This document shows, in pieces, positions 16,022 to 25,614 of a stretch of 64,000 bases of DNA. The translations under genes were made by a program, and so were the position numbers. The first letter of the stretch is position 1; the number at the start of each line of letters is the position of its first letter. The stretch is taken from contig NZ_FOBX01000002.1 of assembly GCF_900109945.1 (NCBI RefSeq), positions 124,001 through 188,000 on the forward strand, read 5' to 3'. Source of the DNA: Bradyrhizobium sp. OK095. Lineage in GTDB: Bacteria > Pseudomonadota > Alphaproteobacteria > Rhizobiales > Xanthobacteraceae. The notes under the pieces are model-generated. The model searched no databases and was not told where the DNA came from. It saw nothing but the letters and a program-made list of their open reading frames with translations.

Positions 16022-17119
16022 TCAACGTCCGAGCGCTTTTCGGACCTGGTCGAGCAATTCGGCCGCCTCGGGTCCCTGCCCCTTCGCCCACTCGGCGTAA
16101 TAGGGCTTGATCTTCTGGCCGGCCTCCTCGACATCAGCAGGCGTCGCCGTGGTCGCGGTCATCTGCGCTGCAAGTTTTTGGGTGATGTCCTGATCCTCGG
16201 CCGCCATCGCCCTGGTCGTCTTGTCCGCGATCTCGCGGACCGTGTCCTGCACGATTGCCTGCACGGGCGGCGGCAGCCGGTCCCACGCCTTCTTGTTCAC
16301 CAGCAGCAGCGAAGAGACATAGCCGAGGTTCAGCCGATAATTGTACTTGAACAGGTCGCGCCAGACATAGCCGTAGCCGGAGCTCGCGGTGATCGCGCCG
16401 TCGACGACGCCGCGGTCGATGGCTGCGGGGACTTCCGCCGTTCCCAGCGTCACCGGCGAGCCGCCCATCCTCTTGATGAACTCGCCCTGGTCCGGCGAGA
16501 TCACCCTGATCTTCTGGCCCTGAATGTCTTTGAGGGACTTGATCTCCTTACGGGACCAGATCACCTGCTCCGGAAACACGTATTGGCCGACCACGACGAT
16601 GCCGCGCTTGGCGTAGGCTTCGCTCAACGCCGGCGCGAGGATGGCCGATACTTTTTCGTATTCGGCGGGATTGTGGACCAGCATCGGCAGGCGCACGACG
16701 GCGCCGACAGGCACGCTACCGAGGAAGAACGCGTCATCTCCCAGCTGGACGATGTTGTCCGCGACGGCCTGGGTGATGTCGGTCGCCTTGATCTGCAGCG
16801 TGCCGCCGAGGTGCAGCTTGATCTTCAGCTCGCCATTGGTGCGCTTGCCGATCTCGTCGAACAGCTCGGCGAGGCCCTTGGCCGCGGTAACCGTGGCAAC
16901 GGAATTGTAGGTGTAGGCATTCCAAATCTGGCCGGCCGAACCCGGGGTCGTCTGCGTCACGAGGAACGAGAACGCCAGCAGGCCGGCTGTTGCGAAAGCT
17001 GCCAGCCGTCGCGGCAGCTGCCCGTCTCTGCGCGCCGTGCCGTTCCGTGCATCGACGATCGCGACAGATGGCAGATTTTCTCTGGCGCCATCCCCCGACA
17101 ACAGGACATCTCGTTCCAT
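16022..17119 (-). CDS. TRAP transporter substrate-binding protein (DctP family)
   Basis: Periplasmic solute receptor of about 365 residues. The conserved core includes GLAELFDEIGKRTNGELKIKLHLGG near 90, a PAAIDRGVVDGAITASSGYG ligand region near 230, and the C-terminal long helix. The ATG at 17119 has AGGGG upstream. The export signal (RRLAAFATAGLLAFSFLVTQ, then PGSAGQ) starts only after about 35 polar residues, an unusually long N-terminal region; an undetected internal start is possible. Carboxylates are the usual TRAP ligands. First gene of the TRAP operon. Confidence 0.88.
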   Translation of the reverse strand: MERDVLLSGDGARENLPSVAIVDARNGTARRDGQLPRRLAAFATAGLLAFSFLVTQTTPGSAGQIWNAYTYNSVATVTAAKGLAELFDEIGKRTNGELKIKLHLGGTLQIKATDITQAVADNIVQLGDDAFFLGSVPVGAVVRLPMLVHNPAEYEKVSAILAPALSEAYAKRGIVVVGQYVFPEQVIWSRKEIKSLKDIQGQKIRVISPDQGEFIKRMGGSPVTLGTAEVPAAIDRGVVDGAITASSGYGYVWRDLFKYNYRLNLGYVSSLLLVNKKAWDRLPPPVQAIVQDTVREIADKTTRAMAAEDQDITQKLAAQMTATTATPADVEEAGQKIKPYYAEWAKGQGPEAAELLDQVRKALGR

Positions 17120-17387
17120 TTCCACCCCTGAGACCGATGTTCTTCTTTTGTATTGCCGGGACATGCCGCCCCTGGCCGCGCGCCACGGCAGAACTAATTT
17201 GCCGAAGCGCGATTGAGTTTTGTTAGCACATGGCTTTCCGGCCCGATTGGGCATTTTCCTGATGGCATCCATCGGCCGGAATGATGCATCGCGCGGCGAT
17301 TTGCCGCTTATTCCGATGAAAGGCGCAGGATCGACTGGGCTGGATGCGTCTGCCCGCGGTGGCGGTTACGACAGCGCCGAGCCGTGC

Positions 17388-17468
17388 GCGGCGCCCCTGA
17401 TCATCACCGAGGAACAGATCGCGGACATTTTTGCTGCCATCCGCCGCGCGCTGATTGCCATCGGCTAG
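17388..17468 (+). pseudogene. C-terminal remnant resembling a class III aminotransferase
   Basis: The reading frame ending at 17468 closes with APLIITEEQIADIFAAIRRAL, the pattern that ends many class III PLP aminotransferases (APPLxITExExDxxxxxLxxAL). No aminotransferase sequence precedes it: the upstream 110 bp of the same frame are non-descript and the PLP domain is missing. It lies on the plus strand between two leftward operons. I read it as a decayed 3' fragment. A small unrelated protein of up to 82 residues starting at 17220 cannot be excluded. Confidence 0.4.
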
Positions 17469-17483
17469 CGGCGACGCAGGGCC

Positions 17484-18467
17484 TCAGGTTGCCGGCAATG
17501 CATCGAGGTGGCACGCAACCCATTGCTCGCCTTCGGTCGAACGAAGCTGCGGCTCTTCCGTGCGGCAGCGGTCGAACACGTAGGGGCAACGGGTGTGGAA
17601 GCGGCACCCGCTCGGCGGATTGATCGGGCTCGGCACGTCGCCGCTGAGGATGATCGGATTGCGGTGGGCGCCCGGCTCGGGCAGCGGCACGGCCGAGAGC
17701 AGCGCCTTGGTGTAGGGATGTTTTGGCGCGGCAAAGATCTCGCGGCGTGGCGCCACTTCGACGATCTTGCCGAGATACATCACCGCGACGCGGTGGGTCA
17801 TGTGCTCGACGATGGCGAGATCATGGCTGATGAACAGCAGCGCCAGGCCGAATTTTTGCTGGAGATCCTGGAGCAGATTGACGATCTGCGCCTTGACCGA
17901 GACGTCGAGCGCCGAGACCGCCTCGTCGCAGACGATCAGCTCGGGCTCGGCCGCGAGCGCGCGCGCGATGCCGATGCGCTGGCGCTGGCCGCCGGAGAAT
18001 TCGTGCGGCCGGCGGTTCAGCGCCTCCCGCGGCAGCCGCACGGTGTCCATCAGCTCCGTGACGCGGACCTCGAGCTCCTCCCTGGATTTGGCGAGGCCGA
18101 AATTGCGGATCGGCTCGGCCAAGATGTCGCGCACGCGCATGCGTGGGTTGAGGCTGGAGAACGGATCCTGGAATACGACCTGCACGCGGCGCCGCATCTG
18201 CCGCATCGTGCTCGGATGTGCATCGTCGATACGCTGGCCATCGAGGATGACCTGGCCCGCGGTGATGTCGAACAGACGCAGGATGGCGCGGCCGACCGTC
18301 GACTTGCCGCAGCCGGACTCGCCGACCAGCGATAGCGTCTCGCCCTTCGCGATCTCGAAAGAAACGCCGTCGACGGCATAAACCCATTCGGTTTTGCGCC
18401 CGAACAGGCCCTTGTTGACCGGAAAATGTTTCTTGAGGTCGTTGACCTGGAGCAGCGGAGGACTCAT
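17484..18467 (-). CDS. Oligopeptide/dipeptide ABC transporter ATP-binding protein (DppF/OppF type)
   Basis: 327-residue ATPase with Walker [10 protein letters not shown] near 50, signature [15 protein letters not shown] near 156, Walker [13 protein letters not shown], and the C-terminal oligopeptide domain with a Cys-rich end ([22 protein letters not shown]). It energises import by the permeases at 19473-21334. The ATG at 18467 overlaps the stop of the partner ATPase, so the long upstream extension is not coding. Last gene of the operon. Confidence 0.93.
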   Translation of the reverse strand: MSPPLLQVNDLKKHFPVNKGLFGRKTEWVYAVDGVSFEIAKGETLSLVGESGCGKSTVGRAILRLFDITAGQVILDGQRIDDAHPSTMRQMRRRVQVVFQDPFSSLNPRMRVRDILAEPIRNFGLAKSREELEVRVTELMDTVRLPREALNRRPHEFSGGQRQRIGIARALAAEPELIVCDEAVSALDVSVKAQIVNLLQDLQQKFGLALLFISHDLAIVEHMTHRVAVMYLGKIVEVAPRREIFAAPKHPYTKALLSAVPLPEPGAHRNPIILSGDVPSPINPPSGCRFHTRCPYVFDRCRTEEPQLRSTEGEQWVACHLDALPAT

Positions 18468-19453
18468 GCCGCGACGGCTCCCTTGGCCGCGTAGTGGCAG
18501 GCGGCGATGTGGCGGGGACCCTTCTCCTCGAGCCCCGGCGCGTATTGACGGCACAGATCGGTCGCAAGCGCACAGCGCCCGGCGAAGACGCAGCCGATGA
18601 TCGGCTTCCGGAGATCGGGCACCTGCCCGGGAATCTCCGCGAGCCGTCTCGCCGTACCGGTCAGCGAGGAACCGAGCCGCGGCACCGCGCCGAGCAGGCC
18701 CTGCGTATAGGGATGGCGCGGCGAACGGAACAGCTCGGCCACCGGCGCCTCCTCGACCTTGCGGCCGGCATACATGACCATGACGCGTTCGGCGATCTCG
18801 GCGACGACGCCGAGATCATGGGTGATCAGGATGATCGCCGCACCGACGCGGCTCTTCAGGTCCAGCATCAGCTTCAGGATCTGCGCCTGAATGGTCACAT
18901 CGAGCGCCGTGGTCGGCTCGTCCGCGATCAGGAGTTTTGGATTGCAGGCCAGTGCAATCGCGATCATCACGCGCTGGCGCATACCGCCGGAGAGCTGGTG
19001 CGGATATTCGCGCACCCGCCGCTGCGGCTCGGGAATGCCGACCAGGGTCAGTGCCTCGACCGCGTGGGCCTCGGCGGCTTGCTGGTCGAGGCCCTGATGG
19101 ATCATCAGCGTCTCGCGAATCTGGCGGCCGACCGTCAGCACCGGATTGAGGCTCGTCATCGGCTCCTGAAAAATCATCGAGATGTCGTTGCCGCGGATGG
19201 CGCGCATCTCGCGCTCGGACAGCTGCAGAAGGTCCTTGCCCGCAAAGCGGATGCTGCCGGCGATCCTGCCGGGCGGCTCCGGGATCAGCCGCATCAATGA
19301 CATCGAGGTCACCGACTTGCCGCAGCCGGATTCGCCGACGATGGCGAGCGTCTCGCCTTCGTTGACATGGAAGGACACGCCTTCGACCGCGCGGTTGATG
19401 CCGCTGGGCGTGCGGAAGTGGGTCTGGAGGTTCTCGACTTCGAGCAGCGCCAT
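18464..19453 (-). CDS. Oligopeptide/dipeptide ABC transporter ATP-binding protein (DppD/OppD type)
   Basis: 329-residue ATPase with Walker [10 protein letters not shown] near 42, signature [15 protein letters not shown] near 155, Walker [15 protein letters not shown], and the C-terminal oligopeptide domain with Cys residues ([20 protein letters not shown]). It pairs with the DppF-type ATPase that follows, with a 4-bp overlap. The start at 19453 ([10 protein letters not shown]) matches the family; the extra upstream codons lie in the permease gene. Confidence 0.93.
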   Translation of the reverse strand: MALLEVENLQTHFRTPSGINRAVEGVSFHVNEGETLAIVGESGCGKSVTSMSLMRLIPEPPGRIAGSIRFAGKDLLQLSEREMRAIRGNDISMIFQEPMTSLNPVLTVGRQIRETLMIHQGLDQQAAEAHAVEALTLVGIPEPQRRVREYPHQLSGGMRQRVMIAIALACNPKLLIADEPTTALDVTIQAQILKLMLDLKSRVGAAIILITHDLGVVAEIAERVMVMYAGRKVEEAPVAELFRSPRHPYTQGLLGAVPRLGSSLTGTARRLAEIPGQVPDLRKPIIGCVFAGRCALATDLCRQYAPGLEEKGPRHIAACHYAAKGAVAA

Positions 19454-19472
19454 CGCGATCAGCCTCTCGACA

Positions 19473-20396
19473 TCACAGGCTCTTGGCCATGCGCGGATCG
19501 AGCGCATCGCGAAGGCCATCGCCGAGCAGATTCACGGCAAGCACGGTGACGGACAGGAAGGCCGCCGGGAAGAACACGATGTATGGCTTGACCTGCCACA
19601 GCGCGCGGCCCTCGGCCATGATATTGCCCCAGGACGGAATGGTCGGCGGCGTGCCCGCACCGATGAAGGACAGGATCGCCTCGGTGATCATGGCACTGGC
19701 GCAGATATAGGTCGCCTGCACCAGCATCGGCGCGAGCGTATTGGGCAGGATATGGCGCAGGATGATCATCGGCGTGCGCGTGCCGCAGGCGACCGCCGCG
19801 TCCACATAGGGCTGCTCGCGCAGCGACAGCACCACACTTCGGACAAGACGCGAAACCCGTGGAATTTCGGCAACGGTGATGGCGAGGATGACGTTGCCGA
19901 CACTGGCGCGCGTGAGCGCCATCAGCGCGATCGCGAGCAGGATCGGCGGGATCGACATCAGGCCGTCCATGAAGCGCATCAAAATGTTGTCGGCCCAGCG
20001 GATGAAGCCGGAGACGACGCCAATGGCGAGGCCAGCCGCGGAGGCAAATATCGCAACGGACAGCCCGACCGTGAGCGAGACCCGCGCGCCAAACAGCACG
20101 CGGGAATAAATGTCGCGGCCGAGCACGTCGCTGCCGAACCAGTAAGCCGCCGACGGCGCCCGGGTCCGCTTGGCCGGCGCAAGCGCGGTCGGATCGACCG
20201 TTCCGAGATAAGGCGCGAAGACCGCGATCAGAACGAGCGTCAGCAACAGCGCGCCGCCGATCGCAATGGTGGGATGGCCGCGCAGGAAGCCGACGAAGCC
20301 GCGCCGGATCACGACCGGCCGCAGGATCTCCGGCAGTTGCGGCGCGAGGACGAAGCCGGCCGGCAGCGCTTGCGGATTGACGGTGATGTCGGTCAA
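19473..20396 (-). CDS. Peptide-type ABC transporter permease (DppC family)
   Basis: 307-residue inner-membrane subunit. It has the DppC landmarks [22 protein letters not shown] near 90-110, several hydrophobic helices, and the EAA-type ATPase-contact loop near 215 ([21 protein letters not shown]). The start is a TTG at 20396 overlapping the TGA of the DppB-type gene; no ATG suits the family N-terminus, so start confidence is moderate. Confidence 0.92.
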   Translation of the reverse strand: MTDITVNPQALPAGFVLAPQLPEILRPVVIRRGFVGFLRGHPTIAIGGALLLTLVLIAVFAPYLGTVDPTALAPAKRTRAPSAAYWFGSDVLGRDIYSRVLFGARVSLTVGLSVAIFASAAGLAIGVVSGFIRWADNILMRFMDGLMSIPPILLAIALMALTRASVGNVILAITVAEIPRVSRLVRSVVLSLREQPYVDAAVACGTRTPMIILRHILPNTLAPMLVQATYICASAMITEAILSFIGAGTPPTIPSWGNIMAEGRALWQVKPYIVFFPAAFLSVTVLAVNLLGDGLRDALDPRMAKSL

Positions 20397-21334
20397 TAGC
20401 GGATCCTCGGGTCAACGAGCGTATAGGTGACGTCGATCATCAAATTGACGAGGACGTAGACGAAGCTGAACAGCAGCACGATGCCCTGGATCACGGGATA
20501 GTCGCGGCGCAGGATCGCATCGATCGTGAGCCGGCCGAGGCCGGGGATCGCGAACACGCTTTCGGTGACGACCGCACCGCCGATCAGGAGCGCGATACCG
20601 ATCCCGATGACGGTCACGATCGGCACCGCCGCGTTCTTCAGCGCGTGGATGAACAGGATGCCACCCTGCCCCATGCCCTTCGCCCGCGCGGTGCGGATAT
20701 AGTCCTGCTGCAGGACTTCAAGCATGGTGGCACGGGTGATGCGCGCGATCAGCGCGATGTAGACGCAACCGAGCGCGACCGCCGGCAGGATCAGGTTTTG
20801 CAGCCACGGCCAAAAGCCCTGCGTGATCGGCGTATAGCCCTGCACCGGAAGCCATTCGAGCTCCAGCGCAAAAATGTAGGCGAGGACATAGCCGACGACG
20901 AAGACGGGCAGCGAGAAGCCGAACACGGCAAACGCCATGATGGCGCGGTCGATGAAGCTGCCGGCCTTCCACGCGGCCACGACGCCGAGCGGCACGGCGA
21001 CCACGATCGTGAGCAGAAGCGTGACCATCATCAGCGACAGCGTCGGTCCGAGACGCTGGCCGATCATCGTCGAGACCGGCAGATTGGTGAAGATCGAGGT
21101 GCCGAGATCGCCGTGCAGGATACGCCAGACCCAGCTTCCGAACTGGATCAGGAAGGGCCGATCGAGGCCGAGGCTCTGGCGGATGCGTTCCACATCCTCC
21201 GGGCTTGCCTGGTCGCCCGCAATCACCACGGCGGGATCACCCGGCGCGATGTAAAGCAGGCTGAACACGAACAGCGCGACGATTGCCATGACCGGCAAGG
21301 TCGCGACGATGCGACGGAGGATGTAGGAGAGCAT
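20393..21334 (-). CDS. Peptide-type ABC transporter permease (DppB family)
   Basis: 313-residue permease, six hydrophobic segments, with the family start MLSYILRRIVATLPVMAIVALFVFSLLYIAPGDPA and the contact loop YIRTARAKGMGQGGILFIHALKNA near 215-238. It forms the channel with the DppC-type protein encoded next. It lies 17 bp after the substrate-binding protein gene in the same operon. Confidence 0.93.
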   Translation of the reverse strand: MLSYILRRIVATLPVMAIVALFVFSLLYIAPGDPAVVIAGDQASPEDVERIRQSLGLDRPFLIQFGSWVWRILHGDLGTSIFTNLPVSTMIGQRLGPTLSLMMVTLLLTIVVAVPLGVVAAWKAGSFIDRAIMAFAVFGFSLPVFVVGYVLAYIFALELEWLPVQGYTPITQGFWPWLQNLILPAVALGCVYIALIARITRATMLEVLQQDYIRTARAKGMGQGGILFIHALKNAAVPIVTVIGIGIALLIGGAVVTESVFAIPGLGRLTIDAILRRDYPVIQGIVLLFSFVYVLVNLMIDVTYTLVDPRIRY

Positions 21335-21351
21335 CTGGCTTCAGCGCAGGG

Positions 21352-22956
21352 TCATGCGGATTTCGACACGCCCCAGAACAAGGGCACCGGTCCCTTGGCA
21401 ACACCGGAGACGTTGTTGCGCCACGCGGTGTAGCTGAGGAAGAAGCCGGTCGGCGCGTAGACGACGTCGTCCATCGCCGCCTTGTTGAGACGACCGATGG
21501 CGGCCTTCTCCTCGTCGAGGTTCTTGGCCTCGAACCACGACGCAACTTCCTTTTCGGTGCCCGGGCTGGTCGGCCAGCCGAACCACGCCTTGTCGCCGGT
21601 GGCACGAATGGCCGTGTACGGCGCCGGATTGACGCAATCCGCGCCGGCATGCCAGGTGTGGAACATGTTCCAGCCGCCCTGTCCGGGCGGTGTCTTCTGC
21701 GCGCGTCGCGCGCCGACCGTGCCCCAATCGGTCGCCACGAAGTCGACATTCATGCCGAGTTGTTTCAGGAGGTCCGCGGTCACGTCGCCCATGGCCTTGG
21801 TGATCGGCTGATCCTGCGCGACGAGGCAGGTCACCGGCTGGCCGGAATAGCCACTCTCGGCGAGCAGCTTCTTGGCGGCATTGAGGTCGCGCTTGCCCTT
21901 GAGGATATCGCCGCCCATCTCGGTATAGAGCGGCGTATCCGGCGTGAAGAAGCTGGGCAGCGACTTCCACAGCGAATTGTCGTCGCCGACGATCGCGCGC
22001 ATGTAGTCTTCCTGGCTAAGCGCCATCATCACCGCACGCCGCGCCTTGACGTCGTTGAAAGGCGGATAGAGGAAATTCATGCGGAACGAGCCGATATTGC
22101 CGAGGGGATCGCCGATATCGACGCTGATGTTCTTGTTCTTCTTCAGAACCGGAACGAGATCCGCGATCGGATTCTCCCACCAGTCGACCTCGCCGTTCTG
22201 CAACGCGGCTGCCGCGGTTGCCGCGTCAGGCATGATCACCCACTCGACGCGATCGATCATGACCTGCTTGCCGCCGGCGAGCCAGTCCGGCTTCTCCTGC
22301 CGCGGCACGTAGTCGGTGAATTTCTCGAACACGGCTTTCGCGCCGGGGACCCACTCGCTCTTGGCGAATTTCAACGGACCGGAGCCGATATATTCCGAGA
22401 TCTGCTTGAACGGGTCGGTCTGCGCGATGCGCTCCGGCATGATGAAGGCGACCGGCGCGTTGTTCTTGCCAAGCGCGAACAGCAATTTCGGGAAAGGCTG
22501 CTTCAGGACCCATTTGAAGGTGCGGTCGTCGACGGCGGTCAACTCCTGCTGCAGCGCCTTGATCATCAGGCCCATCGGATCGCGCACCGCCCAGCGGTTG
22601 AGGCTCGCGACGACGTCCTTGCTCAAGACCGGCTCGCCGTCGTGGAATTTGAGCCCGGACCGCAGCTTGAAAATCCAGGTCGTGCCGTCGTCGCTGACCT
22701 GCTCGGACTCGACCATCTGCCGCTGCGGCTGGAACGCGGCATCGATGCCGTACAGCGTATCCCAGACCATCGCCGCCGCGTTGCGCACGACATATTGCGT
22801 GCCCCAGATCGGGTCGAAATTGGCAAGGTTGGCCTGCGGCACAAATCGCAGGGTGCGGGCCGCCGCACCTTGTGCAATCGCAGGGGCCGAGAGGCCGCCC
22901 GACAATGCCAAGCCGCCCGCGCCAGCCAGTCCCTTTAATACGGTCCTGCGATCCAT
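21352..22956 (-). CDS. Peptide-type ABC transporter substrate-binding protein (SBP family 5)
   Basis: 534-residue periplasmic receptor. The N-terminus MDRRTVLKGLAGAGGLALSG is a Tat-like signal (twin Arg) ending APAIAQ, and the family core is clear (NFDPIWGTQYVVRNAAAMVWDTLYGID, LKFHDGEPVLSKDVVASL). ATG 22956 is preceded by GGGAGGA. First gene of a complete five-gene importer. The leader holds a sigma-54-type promoter and a 15-bp palindrome. Family 5 binds peptides but also nickel, opines and glycosides. Confidence 0.92.
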   Translation of the reverse strand: MDRRTVLKGLAGAGGLALSGGLSAPAIAQGAAARTLRFVPQANLANFDPIWGTQYVVRNAAAMVWDTLYGIDAAFQPQRQMVESEQVSDDGTTWIFKLRSGLKFHDGEPVLSKDVVASLNRWAVRDPMGLMIKALQQELTAVDDRTFKWVLKQPFPKLLFALGKNNAPVAFIMPERIAQTDPFKQISEYIGSGPLKFAKSEWVPGAKAVFEKFTDYVPRQEKPDWLAGGKQVMIDRVEWVIMPDAATAAAALQNGEVDWWENPIADLVPVLKKNKNISVDIGDPLGNIGSFRMNFLYPPFNDVKARRAVMMALSQEDYMRAIVGDDNSLWKSLPSFFTPDTPLYTEMGGDILKGKRDLNAAKKLLAESGYSGQPVTCLVAQDQPITKAMGDVTADLLKQLGMNVDFVATDWGTVGARRAQKTPPGQGGWNMFHTWHAGADCVNPAPYTAIRATGDKAWFGWPTSPGTEKEVASWFEAKNLDEEKAAIGRLNKAAMDDVVYAPTGFFLSYTAWRNNVSGVAKGPVPLFWGVSKSA

Positions 22957-22984
22957 GAAGTCCTCCCAGTAATGCCGTGATACC

Positions 22985-22999
22985 GGCCAATCATTGGCC
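22985..22999. promoter_or_regulatory. 15-bp perfect palindrome in the leader of the substrate-binding protein gene
   Basis: GGCCAATCATTGGCC has 7-bp arms around one base. It lies between the predicted sigma-54 start point (about 23018) and the ribosome site of the gene starting at 22956, a place where a repressor or an RNA hairpin would block expression. Confidence 0.45.
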
Positions 23000-23028
23000 A
23001 AAGGCGAGTGAAACAGAGACCATTAGCC

Positions 23029-23044
23029 TGCAAATGGTATGCCA
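23029..23044 (-). promoter_or_regulatory. Sigma-54 (-24/-12) promoter of the downstream peptide-type ABC operon
   Basis: On the minus strand TGGCATACCATTTGCA matches TGGCACG-N4-TTGCW, with 10 nt between GG and GC and a perfect TTGCA. It is 73 bp upstream of the ATG at 22956. Confidence 0.65.
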
Positions 23045-23098
23045 GTAAACGCGCCTTCGCCAGCGGGATACCATCGACTTTTTGATGAACCCGCGGCT

Positions 23099-24769
23099 TT
23101 AGAGGGCGGCCGCGAGCGCAGGCCCGGTCTCGATATGCGGGATCGCCTCGACCAGCTTGCGCGTGTAGTCGGTCTTTGGATTATCGAACAGCGCCCGGCT
23201 CTCGCCCTGCTCCACAATGCCGCCATTGCGCAGCACGATGGTGCGATCGCACAGCATGCGCACCACGTTGAGATCGTGGCTGACGAACAGAAGTGCGATG
23301 TCGTTCTCGCGCCTAAGGCGATCGAGCAGTTGCAGCACAACCGCCTGCACCGAGACGTCGAGTGCGGCGGTCGGCTCATCCAGCACCAAGAGCCGCGGCC
23401 GGCAGGCGATGGCGCGGGCAATGCCGACGCGGGCCTTCTGGCCACCGGAGAGCTGATGCGGAAAGCGCGGCAACAGATCCAGCGGCAATCCCACTCGCTC
23501 GGCGCACTCTTCCACCCGCTTCCGCAGCGCCTCACCCCCACGCATGCCGTCGAGACGCATCAAGGGATGGGCGATGCAGTCGAAGGCCGTGTAGCGCGGG
23601 TTGAGGCTCTCGTTGGGATCCTGGAACACCATCTGGATGTCCTTGCGAAAGCGCGAGCGATGGAAATCGCGTGCCGCCACATGGCCGATCGACTGCCCGT
23701 CGAACACGATATCGCCCTCGCTCGGATCGATCAGGCGGCAGATCATCCGCGAGGTCGTGCTCTTGCCGGATCCGGATTCACCGACGAGACCGACGCTCTC
23801 GCCGCCGGCGATCGTCATCGAGAAATCTGCGACCGCAGCAGAGCCCTGGTCGAAACGTTTTGCGAGCTTGCGCACTTCCAGCAGCGGCGGCGTACCGTGT
23901 GCGGGCACGGGCCTCGGCTTGCTGACAACGGCCGCAGTGCGCTCCCGCTCCTCTTCCGTCACGAGATCCTCGATCCGGGATGTTGCGGTCGGCGATGCCG
24001 CAACGAGGCGCTTGGTATAGGCGTGCTGCGGCGCGCGGAAGAGCGTCTTCGGGCTTGCCTCCTCGACGATGCGGCCACGCTCCATCACCGCGATGCGGCG
24101 GCAATAGCGCGCCGCGAGGCCGAGATCGTGCGTGATCAGGATCGTCGCCATGCCGCGCGCGGCGGCGATCTCCGCAAGCAGGTCCATCACCACCTTCTGG
24201 GTGGTGACGTCGAGGCCGGTGGTCGGCTCGTCCGCGATCAGCAGCGCGGGATTGCAGGAGATCGCGATCGCGATCATGACGCGCTGGCACATGCCGCCGG
24301 AGAGCTCGTGCGGATAGGCATTCATCCGCGCTTCGGGATCGCGGATCTGCACCGCGCGCAGCAGCTCCAGCGCCTCGGCGCGCGCGGCGTCCTTGGATAT
24401 CCGCTTGTGGGTGAGGATCGCATCCGCGATCTGCAAGCCGATCGCGCGGATCGGATTGAGCGCGGCGCGCGGATTCTGGAAGATCATCGACATCGCGGCG
24501 CCCTGGAGCTGACGAAGGTCGTCTCCCCTGAGCTTCGTCACATCCTGTCCGCGAAACAGAATTTTTCCGCCGGTAACGCGCCCGGCCGCATCGAGCAGCC
24601 GTGTCGTCGCAAAGCCAGTGACCGACTTGCCCGAGCCGCTCTCGCCGACGAGGCCGAGCATCTCACCGGCCTTGACCGTGAGCGTCACGCCACGCACGGC
24701 CTCGACCAAGCCCCGCCGCGTCGAGAACGAGACGTGAAGGTCGTCGATTCTGAGCAGGTCCTCGCTCAT
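23099..24769 (-). CDS. Fused double ATPase of a peptide-type ABC transporter (DppD-DppF fusion)
   Basis: 556-residue protein carrying two complete ABC ATPase cassettes. The first has Walker A GESGSGKSV near 40, signature [15 protein letters not shown] near 155 and [12 protein letters not shown]; the second has Walker A GESGSGKST near 337, signature LSGGQKARVGIARAI near 450 and LLVLDEPTAALD. Such fusions replace separate DppD and DppF proteins (as in GsiA/YejF). It overlaps the DppC-type permease by 4 bp and closes the upstream four-gene importer. Confidence 0.94.
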   Translation of the reverse strand: MSEDLLRIDDLHVSFSTRRGLVEAVRGVTLTVKAGEMLGLVGESGSGKSVTGFATTRLLDAAGRVTGGKILFRGQDVTKLRGDDLRQLQGAAMSMIFQNPRAALNPIRAIGLQIADAILTHKRISKDAARAEALELLRAVQIRDPEARMNAYPHELSGGMCQRVMIAIAISCNPALLIADEPTTGLDVTTQKVVMDLLAEIAAARGMATILITHDLGLAARYCRRIAVMERGRIVEEASPKTLFRAPQHAYTKRLVAASPTATSRIEDLVTEEERERTAAVVSKPRPVPAHGTPPLLEVRKLAKRFDQGSAAVADFSMTIAGGESVGLVGESGSGKSTTSRMICRLIDPSEGDIVFDGQSIGHVAARDFHRSRFRKDIQMVFQDPNESLNPRYTAFDCIAHPLMRLDGMRGGEALRKRVEECAERVGLPLDLLPRFPHQLSGGQKARVGIARAIACRPRLLVLDEPTAALDVSVQAVVLQLLDRLRRENDIALLFVSHDLNVVRMLCDRTIVLRNGGIVEQGESRALFDNPKTDYTRKLVEAIPHIETGPALAAAL

Positions 24770-25614
24770 GTGCGCATGCGCGGGTCGAGGATGTCCCGCA
24801 TCCCGTCACCAAGAAGATTGAAGCACAGCACGGCCATCATCAGCGCGAGGCCCGGGAAGGCCACCAGCCACCACCGCCCGGTCGAGATGAAGCGCGCGCC
24901 TTCGGCGACCATGATGCCCCATTCCGGCGTCGGCGGCTTGACGCCGAGGCCGATAAACGAGAGACCGGCGGCATTGAGAATAGCCCAGCCGAGATTGAGT
25001 GAGATCTGCACCGCCATCGCCGGCAGGATGTTCGGCAGCAGGAAGCGCAGCACCACCGAGAAGTGACTCTCGCCGCAGGAGCGTGCGGCCTCCACCCAGC
25101 CGACATTGCGTCGGACGTTGACCTCGGCCCGCGCGAAGCGGATGTAGAACGGAAGATTGATGATCGCGGTTGCGATCACGATGTTCTCGATGCGGTTGCC
25201 GAGCGCTGCGACCATCGCCATCGCCAGCACGAACAGCGGAAACGCCATCATCACGTCGACGAAACGCCCGACCGCGCGGTCGAGCTTGCCGCCGGCATAG
25301 CCGCAGAACGCGCCCACGACGGCGCCGATCGCGAAGGAGATGCCGACCGCGGAGACCGCGATGGCAAGATCGAGCCGGGCCGCGATGATGAGGCGGCTGA
25401 ACACGTCGCGGCCGAGCTGGTCGGTGCCGGCGAGATGCGCCGCGCTGGGCGCCTGCAAGGCCTCCGAGACATTGGAGACCACGGGATCGTAAGGAACGAT
25501 CCATGGCCCGACGATCGCAACCAGGACGAACAGCGCGACGCCGGCTGCGGCAACGGCTGTGAGCGGGTTGCCGCGCAAAATCCAGACCGAATGACGGAGG
25601 GTTGCGCTGGTCAT
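24766..25614 (-). CDS. Peptide-type ABC transporter permease (DppC family)
   Basis: 282-residue permease with the DppC signature AGTDQLGRDVFSRLIIAARLDL near 63-85 and the contact loop EAARSCGESHFSVVLRFLLPN near 178-198. ATG 25614 overlaps the stop of the DppB-type gene; the larger upstream frame is a shadow of that gene. It overlaps the fused ATPase gene downstream. Confidence 0.93.
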   Translation of the reverse strand: MTSATLRHSVWILRGNPLTAVAAAGVALFVLVAIVGPWIVPYDPVVSNVSEALQAPSAAHLAGTDQLGRDVFSRLIIAARLDLAIAVSAVGISFAIGAVVGAFCGYAGGKLDRAVGRFVDVMMAFPLFVLAMAMVAALGNRIENIVIATAIINLPFYIRFARAEVNVRRNVGWVEAARSCGESHFSVVLRFLLPNILPAMAVQISLNLGWAILNAAGLSFIGLGVKPPTPEWGIMVAEGARFISTGRWWLVAFPGLALMMAVLCFNLLGDGMRDILDPRMRT

